From NCBI GenBank assembly GCA_036571765.1, contig BROE01000011.1, forward strand, positions 6,446,716 to 6,510,715: a DNA stretch of 64,000 bases, given 5' to 3'. Position 1 is the stretch's first letter, and every line of letters begins with the position of its first letter. The notes beneath the pieces are model-generated. The model had not been told where the DNA came from. It was given only the letters and a program-made list of their open reading frames with translations, and did not search any database. The position numbers were made by a program, and so were the translations under genes. This stretch comes from Plecoglossus altivelis. Lineage: Eukaryota > Chordata > Actinopteri > Osmeriformes > Plecoglossidae. Shown here one piece after another: positions 27,291-38,300 of this stretch.

Positions 27291-30200
27291 GCTGTAAGTG
27301 ATCCATTGGTGCTGATATTTGCCACTCACTGACGTAACAGCCCCATTTTGAATCTTTCTATATTTGGCTGAAGGCACATCCACCTTTATGAACCCTGCTG
27401 TCCCCCTTCATGGGGGCAGGAACAGATGGACTTTAATCAAAAACTTCGCCCAATAAATGAAACAAACTTCAAAGGCCTATCAGCCAGAGGTGGAAGCAGA
27501 ATAAAGATAAAAGAATACCAGCTGACAGTATTTACATCAGGAGAGAGATGTATTGGAGACAGAGCAGTGGGCAACATACAATATTAAACAGGTCTGAGAG
27601 TTAGACAGCCGTCCCTGCGCAAACTTGTTTGATCTGCAAGTATTGTTTCAAGGGCATCTAAAGGTAAATAATATCTTGGAATGGTGGTCCGTTTTGAAGT
27701 TCAAAATCTGCCGCTTGTGAAAATCGTCGGAGAGCTTCTCTCTGAAGTAAAACTATAATCAACACACACTTCATTAAGAAATGTCAATCCAACACAGTTA
27801 AGATCATGCCAGTTTATTGGTCATTTATATCCTAGGGGCTGCATGCTGTGATTATCATTAGATTGTTATTGACCTTGCAAAGTAGTGCAGAACTTTCTAA
27901 CATCTTCTTTCGCCAATCAGTGTACAATCAAAATGCTTCAGTCTATGTGCCTCAATGTTTGATTACTAAATTGTCCACATCATCAAGCAACTGTTTGTAA
28001 CCCACAGAATGTAATGGTCTGTGTCCATGTTTCTTTCATGGTTTGATAGTAAATCACAATACATGAACAGGAATTGATAAAATAATTGATTAAATGACAA
28101 TAGAGGTCATGTTAAAACATTAGACAGAATTATTTGTACATAAGAATAAAACAGATGATGTAAACCATGCATATTAGCCGTACAGTTTGTGCCAAATTGG
28201 AGGAAGCTGAGCAAATGAACTAATTTCTTCTTGAGACCACCAATCCTTTTTCCACTCTGTCAGGCAGTAACCTGTTACCAGGCCGGTTCTTACATCACAT
28301 GAACATGAAAGAGGTACAATTCAAAAATAAATCACAGTGTTTCAACACAGGCAGAAATGATCTTGTGAGTTAATTAGTGAATAAAAGGCAAGAACAAACA
28401 GTAAGAGCTCTTTAGCCTGATTTTTAAAAAGTCAATAGATGAGGCTTGGGGGAATCAAATGATCTTTAGTTAAGTGCTATGTTGAGGGTGTTGGCTGCAC
28501 TACACGTTTACCTCAGCAAGCCATTGTTCAGTTTTGGACATTCAACACATGAAGAGATTCATTATTGCTGTGCGTTATCAACGATATTCTATAAAGAAGT
28601 AGCTGAGGGAGTTGAGTGCTTGCAAGTCATATCCTGAATAGAGCTGTCTGGTGTCTGGTGACAGGATCATGGCATCCTATGTGTACACTTATAATCAAAT
28701 AAGCCCTTCGTACTTTATTAACTGAGACAGGCTTTGTAAAGATAAGCCCGGCATTTTAAGCCACTTCATTGTGGAGTCATCCCCCTGAGGTGATGAAAGC
28801 TGACTCTGGTACCCAGAGATGCAAGCTTACCCCTTAGTGTTATTGTCTGGGGGCTTGGCCTGAGAGCCTTGAGAGAATCACTTCCCTTAATGGAAAACTA
28901 TTGTCTGCTGCTGAGGATATGGAGCTGTGAGGAATACAGATGGGTCTATCCAGGTTTATGCACAAGGTGGTTTCGCACTGGCCCAAATCTATTTTAAGCT
29001 CCACATTCTTTCAAATCTTTTAAATCGGAGATTTGGGTTTAGGTTGAGCGTCTCCCAACCATGGTGTTCTCTTAGGTCACATGATCAGTCACACTGAGGA
29101 AGCTCATTCGGAAAACAAGCGATACAGGATTCTGCATTGTCGTGTATTGTTTGCTTCAAAACAGTTGGTGGCCATGCTTCCTGAGCTCTGCTGCCGTACA
29201 ATAAGGCACCGAAAGGGTATTATTTATTCATTTGAATGGATTAGATATAGCGTTATGAACAAAACAAAATGTAATTAGAAGACTGTCATTTCTGGCAATG
29301 ATGTCAGGCCCGTAGCATATTGCATTATTAATTTACCCTTCTTCTTTTGAGAAGTAGAGCAAATGCATTAAAGAGAGGGAGAGTCATATTTCCCCATCAA
29401 CTCTCAGTCAACACACACTGGGAGAACGGGTTCACAGTCAGTTCAGCACACTTCAAGATGTATGTAAAATGTATACACAGTCTGTGGCACTGTGAGGGAA
29501 ACATTCCCTGACAGAGTGTCCCAGGGGAGGACAAACTCCATTTGCCCGGCAGGTGTCCTTTCCCTCTGGAGTGTGGCAGGAGTGTGATACACACGTTAAC
29601 CTCCTCCCTTTGGAGCTCCTCCTCAGGTGGCTCAGCAGCCATCTCCACCGACCCCAGCTTACTTCACATCAGCTCGGTTGGCGGAAATTGAAAGTCCACT
29701 ATTGTGTCCTGGAGATATTCACAGTGGGGCTTCCTTGCTGGTGAATGTACTGGATTCAGGTTTCCTTTCCACGCTTGTTGAGATTTCGTTGGAAAATTTA
29801 GGAAATTCATAGGACCACTGCACTGGCCTTGTTTGGTTTCACCCTAAAACAACATAAAATAATGGGATTTTGTTAGCCACTCTTCAAAGGGAAGAATCAA
29901 TAAGTCATTACATGCCTCTTTCCAAGATATGAACTCATGCATGGCATGATTTTCTTATGACTCCAGCTGAAAACATCCTCCTGGTGGCTTGGAAGGCAAA
30001 AGCGGCCCTCTCCAACAAGATGGCACATGGCCACAAAGTGTTCAGATGACCTAATAATCACAGCGGCACAAAGGGTGGCAGAGACTTTGTCTGGCACCAG
30101 ATACCCAGAGGGATTGTGGTTTGGTTAAACAGGAAGGATTTGGATTGTGCTCCGTGGACACTGCCAGCCTTGGAGGGATTTCCAAGGCTCTCTTTCGTTT

Positions 30201-30702
30201 CAAGGTGGATAGCCGTGGTTTTAAACAGCTCATCAATGACTGTGTATTGGCTACAAACTCCCTAAAAATGTTGATTATACTTTCCTATCACAGTGATATC
30301 CAACACCTTGATCATCAAGACATTTGGAAGAAAGTTTTGATTTCACGAGCCAGAATCTTTCCAATGCAGTTGTATGTCTCCATAATACGTACAGAAAAAG
30401 TGCCTCATACTACAATCTTCAATTAAATGACTCACCTTTTCTTAATGCTTTTACACAACCAGGGAATAGGATTGCCTTCAGAAGGTATTGACTTCAACCT
30501 ACAACAAGACAGGTAAATTGATTAAAATAATGCAGAGAAAAGTAATTGGTTAATTATTTACAGTAGAATGTATTCAAATATCAGACTCTGTAAATCAAAC
30601 ACCGCTGTGGGGTTATTCATTTTACTCATAATTTGTAATTTTATCAAAGTCTTATGATACAATTATTTATAGAAGTTGATAAAGTATTACTGCTATTTAT
30701 GA

Positions 30703-30716
30703 TTTTTTTTTTTTTT
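30703..30716 (+). repeat. T14 homopolymer
   Basis: Fourteen consecutive T. No recognisable retroposon body lies upstream on the minus strand, so it is probably simple sequence. Confidence 0.9.
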
Positions 30717-31599
30717 CAATTTAAAGGACATCTAATTATCCCCATCTTTATACGTGCTAAAGATTACAGAATGTCTTAATAAAGACAGAATAAAACATAT
30801 TAATGCTCCTTTTGGTTTTAGAAAATGTTTATGTCTAACTACATTAGGGATGAGGTTAAATTGGTTCAGTTTGATTACCTTGTGGAATGGAGGCCTTTTT
30901 AACCAGCTACTGCCATCCTCTCTCTGCGGAGGTCAGCTGGGGTCATTTAGTCTCTTTAACAGACAGGGCAATGGCAGGCTCTTTAATAGACTGGGAGAGG
31001 GCCACACGACCAGAGGAGAACAGGAAGAGCAGAACAACAACAGGAAAAGAAAAACCCCCCATACCAATTCTATCAAATAGAAGAGCCATTGTTTACAGAC
31101 ATTTGAGAATTCCTGTTGCCGTAGGAGTCACTTGGTTTCTGTTCCTTCTTCAAACAAATCAGAAGCATTGGAAATCAAATTGTGACTTTCCTATGAGGCG
31201 CACTGTCAAAAGCAAGAGTGTACAGATGTGTTGGTTTTGGTTTTGGAATTAATGTATTTTTGTTTGTATGGCATGAAATATCTACAATACAAAATCCTTA
31301 TTCCTGAAGCTAAAATTTGAACAAAAGCTTTGACTAGACAATGGCTTGCTATGAATTATGATTATAGACATATATCAAATCACACTGCGAGGGAAATATA
31401 CAGCACATTCTGTGTTGTTTTGTGTATTCATTCAGTTTTCTAAATTGACTTTAACTACAGGGAAACATAATTGTGTTTTTGTTGTGCCTTATAATGATCT
31501 GTTTTATGTTGTTAAACATATTATTATTCAATCTCCTCAATCATTAGGAATCTTTACAATCATGGTCTATAAAACTTTTCAAAATGGTCTTCGTCAAGC

Positions 31600-32753
31600 T
31601 TTATGGTGTGATTTTATTAGTTTAGATTATTATTCATTTTTTAAATGCAGAAGTATTCTCTGGAACACGATGTCTTTCTTTCAAAATGTTTATTTTGCAT
31701 CAACCAAGAAGAAAAATATTAAAGGGCTTACATAAGCTCAAAAGGTTAATATACAGTACTTATACACTACGTCTGTTACCTGGTGGGAACCTTTAACAAG
31801 TTTGCAATGATTTGATGTTTCGATATAACTTGATAATTACACTGAAAGCATTTCAAGTTTAAAACTAAAAGGTCGATCATTGTTATGAGCATGAAGAGCA
31901 TCAATCACGTATTCTAAAGCTCATCAACATTTTTGGACTGACGATATCTTACATAAAATAAGATCTGTGATTTAAGATTGGAATGGTTAGAGTGGGTGAC
32001 TGAAACGGAAACGATCACACCTACACATGTTTTAAGGTTAGGAGAAAACAGTTGACACTATCCACCATGTTTGCACACCATGCTTTTATAAGCCCTTTAA
32101 CACTAAATGACTATCATTTTACAAAAGGGGAAAACAACAAAGTAGACAGTGATCTTTCTGCATTCTTATTGTAAAGGCATATCTTACAAGGGAAACAATT
32201 AACCAACCCCTCAGAAAAAAATATCTACAACACTTCACCTTTCTAGAGCTAAGCACTAACATCTTAAAGTGATAAATCACAGCAGGCTCTGAGATTTGAG
32301 AGCAGCACTATTTGGAACGTTTCTCTCAGTCCTTTTAGCAACAGTGTATGACTCGAATACAAATGGCATCAACATGTTGTTATACATACTGTACACACAG
32401 TTGTGATACAGCAACATGTTACTTTAATGCCTTTGCGGAGTCATCCTAAAGTTACTATGCAGTCGAAAGAGACAAGCGTCACATATAATGTATGATTAAA
32501 CTTATAATCTACTTGAAAGGGTGGCAATATCACCTACTATATTGTATGTGCCCTTCAGTCATGTCATATTACCAGGGTCTTCAATTTGAAAACCAACTTC
32601 TAACGCTGATTCAAGGTCTTAACTCTCACCATCTCCTCTTTGTTAGCAGTTGGCTTTGAGTGATACATATTCTAAAAAGGGGGGAGCGTCCATAAAAAAT
32701 CCATTACTTAGAAAGACACGGCCAAGAGGGACTGTTCAGGATGTACAAACAGT
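31600..32753 (-). other. khdrbs3: KHDRBS3 3' UTR (extent uncertain) with candidate poly(A) signals
   Basis: Directly after the stop codon the minus strand has no further exon-like sequence, so this is the 3' UTR. Candidate polyadenylation hexamers on the minus strand are ATTAAA (32423-32428) and AATAAA (31689-31694 and 31613-31618). The first would give a UTR of about 330 bases, the others about 1.1 kb. I cannot decide between them from sequence alone. Mammalian KHDRBS3 also has a 3' UTR of this general scale. Confidence 0.5.
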
Positions 32754-32845
32754 TCAATATCTGGTGTATGGCTGCTCTCTGTAAACTCCTTTAGTTGTTC
32801 GTGCTGGAGGTGCCTTGCTGCGACTGTTAGTCCACTCTTCCTGAC
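32754..32845 (-). CDS. khdrbs3: KHDRBS3 coding exon 9: C-terminal PY-type nuclear localisation tail and stop
   Basis: The coding part is 92 bases: two bases completing Gly, 29 codons and TGA at 32754-32756. The acceptor is TCTGAAACAG. It encodes QEEWTNSRSKAPPARTTKGV then YREQPYTRY. The basic stretch followed by R-x-x-PY matches the nuclear import signal at the C-terminus of Sam68 family proteins. The human tail ends PYGRY, while here the Gly is replaced by Thr. The +1-shifted frame (phase 0 from 32845) is also open for 45 codons to TAA at 32708-32710, past the normal stop. Confidence 0.95.
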
Positions 32846-35257
32846 CTGTTTCAGAGGAAACAACAGGGACAGGTAAGGGACAAGGGAAATGCTAATATAG
32901 AGCATGTATGTTGCTACTAGTTGAGGTGTGTTTGTGTAACAGAACGTCTCTGGAATCATTGTGCTGCCTGAAACTGATACATTGGTGCGACTTGCTAAAT
33001 CAAGGGTGCTCCTTCAGAAACGAGTTAGTTCCACGAGTGATTCAAAACAACCGGTGTTGACTTGAGTGGACTGACAACAAACAAGTCGCTGTATACGAGT
33101 TCAAAAAGACACTCAGTCACAGATCTACGCCTTACACCTGGAAGGATCCATTCTAGATAATTGAATCAGAAGATCAAATAGCGACTTGAAAAGAGCCTGT
33201 TTAGTGTCTCCAGGCGAAAGGTCACAATTACCATTAGTCTAAATCAGCCCCTATTCACCCCCATCACTGTCGATGTGCAAGTGCCTGCGTCGATGGCAGC
33301 TTTTGTCTGATCTCCAGCCAGCAGAGACTTGTCCCTTGAGCTGAAGCTCACAAAAGGGCCTGTTTTCCTCATGACAGGGTCTCTACTGGCAGCCCTTAAC
33401 CAATACTCTTTAATTAAACTTGTCAACCTTTAACTGACAATCACTTTAGAAACAGTGACCAAGGTAACCTTGCGTTTTGAGAACAAGGGTATACATCAAC
33501 TGCTTTTCTGAAGGACTCCTTTGATCTGCCACACATCCTTTTCTTCGGCCCTGCAAGTCAGCACATTGATAGGGTGGCGTGCCAGCAGTCTGTCAGTTGT
33601 TTTGGTTCAGCTTTTTTTTCGTGCTTCAGAACAATTCATCATCCAGAACATTGTGACCACAACAAAATGAATACTATCTTCTCTTTGTTATTGTCAAATT
33701 AGAGGATGATTATAGTCAAACAAGTATATCCACTAGAACCATTTCATCAACTTATCTAACAGGCGATGGCAAAGGTTCCCATCATGCACTATATATATAT
33801 TTCATGGGTATGACACTTCTAGAACACAAAGATGTGACATCTGCAGATAGAAGATGACAGCTTCTTTATGAGATCACATAAGAAAAGCTCCTCTACTGAA
33901 TACACGACTCAAACTGTATTGAAATATCTCACACTGGCATGTTTTGGAGATCCATGCTGACCATAAATCGAGAGAGAGATCATCTGAGCATTGCACTCTT
34001 TCATGAAGCTGTAAACTCACCATATGAGTCATAAGATTCCCCGCTTACCACATGTCCATATTCATAATAGTCTTCTGAGCTGAAAAGAGAATAAAAAGAG
34101 AAATACCATTAGAAAAAGTGCATTTTTAGGAGGGAGATATACATAGTCTTCATTTGCAGTGCAACCACCTTTTCATCCTGGAACGGAAGAGCAGAACAAT
34201 GGAATGGATCCAAAGAAGCACATTAAAGTGTTGCATGGTACACAGTATGCTGTAGCTGTTAGTAAACTATTGACAGACTAGAAGATTTGTCTTTTTTCCA
34301 CCAAATCACAAAAAACAATATGTAAACCCAGCAGTGGAGGAGGCTGTGTAATACCCTGCACTGAAAGACAACAAAAGCACACTGAAGGAGTCTTCAACGC
34401 ACCCTCTACTGAGAGATAAGCTGCCAAGAGAGGATCAGACAGGCTGCAATCACTCAAAAGTTTGTAACATCTGTGGCTTCACATGGCAATTTCCTGGCAC
34501 GTATTTCTCCACAACCTTACACATCCATATCAGCACATATGGAGATGTATGAGAGATGGCAACTTTAATGAAAAGTAAAAAGGAGGCCATCTTGCATTGA
34601 AGTTCATTTCTAGCTTTCTCTCTTTATTTATCTGCTGTCCCCGGTGAGTTGCTGACAGAACAATCCTGCTCCAGCATCATTCAGTATCAGTGCCATCGTT
34701 CAGACCCAGAGAGGTAATTCATCATAAGACTGCCACTGAGATGCCGTGGCCCATCACAGCTGAGTCCTCTCTCCGAGCCTGTCAATCTGGCCTGTCACAC
34801 CAGCAGCCCCTCTTTCCAGCTCTGGATCAGAGAGCTGCAGGTGCACCAGTTGGGGCTTAGCATTCAACCTCAAACACCAGAAGCCTTCTTGAGGGGGAGC
34901 CTGCACGGTACTGTTCCCCCCCAAAAGCACTAAACTATCAATTCTTGACAGATAGCTAAATCGGTTTCTTGTGCAAAGTGCTGTGAATCAGACAACCTGA
35001 CTAGTGAGAGGCATCTAGGATAGGATACATAAGCAGTCCATAATGTGTGTGTGTAGCTTTTGTGCTTCTAGATTGAGGATGCTTATGTGTGGAAGTTACT
35101 GAGTAAGGGAGGGCAGATGTTGTTATTCAGAGAGAGGTGAGATTTCTAATCAAACCTCACAGGAGAGGTGCCACCATGAGCCTGCCACCAGTGTCCAGTC
35201 ACTAAATATCTGACACTACTCTTCGTGACTTGAGCATCAAGAGATCAAGAGAGAGAT

Positions 35258-35317
<60 letters not shown>

Positions 35318-38300
35318 AAGTTGTGCATCTTTTTTCTTGCTTTGTCACACAGACCACGAGAAATCTTGACATACTATTCAAATTAATTAGATTTTTCACC
35401 ATGACCAAACACCGGGGTGTACTGCAGGGAGTACATCTCTGAATAAACATCAAATTACAACAAACCACCAACTAAATTTTTCCAAAACCCATTTTTCTAA
35501 AATCGCATTGGAAACAGTGGACAAAAACATCCCCCTGCAGGCTGGGAAGACAATTAGACGATAGTTCAGAAATGTTCTGGAATGGTTTTGGAAGGGTCCC
35601 CAGAGAGCTGCCAAATCAAATGCTTTCCTTTAACTGAGAAAAGGAGGAGAGCAAAAGCAGTTAGGCACCTCTAATTTCTGGGGTGACATTTTGTCAATAT
35701 CCCCACGCTGCCTCTTTCCACCAGTGTCCTATTCTACTCAATTACCCTGAACGGTGAGTCCTTCTGAAGGTCAAAGATCCAGAGGAAATTACTGGTGCAT
35801 AGTTCATGTCCTTAACTCAACAGCGGTCAAACCCTCATTACCACATTTAAACGTCAATCAACAAGTTAGAAACAAAATTAATTAAATGCCTAAGATGCTC
35901 TATATGTGACTGGGACTAAAACAATCACACAGAAACACATGAAATTATTTTATAATGTGTTTTTTATATCACAGTCGAACTCCATAAACATTGCTTAAAC
36001 GCTGATGATAGTGAGGGAACCAAGACATTGCTGTGTTGCATAATTATAAATCTTACTTCAAAGGAAGGCTTTTAGTTTCCTGCTGGTTCACACTACCATA
36101 AAGGTATTATGGCATAACAAGGCAACAGAGAAAAATACTTTATCATCTGGGAACTTTCCGTTGAAAAGACTTTCTGTGGTTTACTCTCCTGTGTATTACA
36201 CATTTAGCATCCCTGGCTGTGAATCACAGCTTGGTGTACTGCAAACAGCATGGCTGGCAGCATGTGCACAAACAAAAGATGAGATGTCCAGGGCATTTAA
36301 AAACTCCTAGGAGATATTGCCCTGTCATAGGTGTGAAAGCACTTTGACTCTAAATAGGTCAGTCTTTGATTTGACATTCATTAGCAGGAATGCGCATGTC
36401 CATTGTTCCTCTGTCCCCCAGCCTGTAAGGCAGTCAAGGCATGGCAATCTGTCTTAACTGGGGCTGAGACCTTGAAAAATAAACGCTGTGCCTATTAAGT
36501 ACCCCTGTCCTGTGATCACGATGCAGGAATTTCAAACCTAGTTTTCCACAGGTATGCTCCTGTCTCTCACATGCATCTGTCATCTCTGTGAATAGGCGAT
36601 CTTAACCACTGATGGTGGCGCTCCCTGGCGCCATTAGACAGATGGCGGTGTTAAATCTGAATGATGTAGTACATGTCCCCAGTGGACTTTGTTTTGCTAC
36701 ACCTCCATTACTCTTCCAGTCCTCTGTGATAAATCTGGGGGAACCTAGTGAGAGGAGGTGCCACATGCCCAATCTACCCAGTCAGTTGTGCCTTTGTCGT
36801 ATATTTAATAGCAGTAGAGGAAGCATACGGGTGAAAACAAACGTCAAAGTCATTGTGACATCATTAGTCTAAAACAGAGAACCTGGCAACGCTTCCTGGA
36901 TATTCTGACATGCTTTTTTTTTCTTTCTTTTTTTTGGGGGAGGGGGGGGGCGAGGACAGGCTGGAGTAGCTGTATAATACTGTAGTCATTCTACAATGCA
37001 CACAACCGTCTGAGACCCAGAGGATGATAACAAGAAATTTAAAAAGTTTGCAGCAGACCACAGTGGGGATGTGCCTGACCACATTCTAGGGTGACAATAG
37101 ACTATGACAGAAAATGGCCTAAAAATAAACCTCTTAATTTCCTGCATACTGTCCAAAAGGAGGTTCACCTAACTGAAGCGGACAAGGTCCCTCTGACTAC
37201 GGTTGATTGCTCCGCACATAGACTGATTGCAAGGCAATCTCTACTATTGCAGTCCTGCTGTGGTGTCACAATGATGGACAATGGTGGTCAGCGTCACACA
37301 AATGTGTCAAATGCACTTTGCCAGAATAGACACCATTTCAATTACATTTACTTTAGAAAATTAGAATGGAAATGACCTTAAGTGATTTTTGTTTCCATTG
37401 TTATGGTTTGTTACAATGGTAGCTCTAAAAATAAAGAATTGAAATTAGTGCAAAGTGTATTGCAAATTTCTCACGATAGAACATTTTAACAGCTCAGTAA
37501 AAATGCAGAAACTTTCCTAGAATCCATCCCTGGTGACACACCGTGCTTTTTAGCACCAACATGCCTACCAGCATGACATTTCCTTTTTTTAACCACGCAC
37601 AATGTGTCTCCTAACAAAACATTTTGATAGAACACTCAGTACATTCCCCAGTAGAGTAATACAGTGCCCTTGGTGGTCCCGCTGAAGACTGCCCTTTGCT
37701 ATTCACACATGCAGAGCTGTCCTCTATAGTACTCCACACCTGGATCCTGTATTGAGTTTTACAGCTGTTCCTGAGGGACATGTCTGCCCTTTGCAAGACT
37801 GTCACAGGCTTGACGGTAAATGTAGCCCTGTAGGAGCCAGCGGGATGACGAAGAGGTGCTGGCAAGCAGGGTGGAGGGGGAGGAGGAGGCGAAAGGGGGT
37901 GGGGGGGATGAAAAGAGGGGCGAGGGGCATCTGTAGCCTCCTGTCTCAGTCTCACAGGTGACAGCGATGAAATAACGCTTTGTTCACGACAGAGCTGCGA
38001 GCTGGCCTGGCCCAGGATGACCTCTCCCTGTGTCCAGCCGGCGCTGGGCCGCACCTGTCATCCTCCTCAATTACCCACAGGGAGGTCAGACCTGCTCTCA
38101 GACTAATACGATTAAAGAGACTCTCCACGCCTCCTCCTTCTTCGCATCTCCCCGACCTCCCGCCTGATTAATACCCACACATCGCACACCCCACCCTTCA
38201 TCAGCTCTCCTAAGCTTAAGCCCTTTGCTGCTTTTAATAAGTGGATGATCATTCGAATCTCTGTGCAATGCAAACACTCGTAGGGAAAAGACTGCGAGTG

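Larger units (their letters stand above)
24061..31599. other. Intergenic, downstream of KHDRBS3, no gene identified
   Basis: AT-rich sequence with open frames up to about 120 codons that carry no recognisable motifs. It includes a G-rich tract near 25620, a 13-base-stem inverted repeat at 27249-27290 and a T14 run at 30703-30716. No exon of a neighbouring gene is recognised. Confidence 0.6.

Noticed and set aside
31358..31735. 125-codon plus-strand open frame
   Set aside because: AT-rich, hydrophobic and cysteine-scattered translation with no known motif. It overlaps the likely KHDRBS3 3' UTR region on the opposite strand and is best explained by chance.
37611..38054. 147-codon minus-strand proline-rich frame in intron 7
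   Set aside because: The proline run is the complement of a purine-rich simple tract. It has no splice context or recognisable domain.
38245..38265. Partial B-box-like ATTCGAATCTC
   Set aside because: No A box upstream on either strand and no acceptor stem, so not a tRNA.
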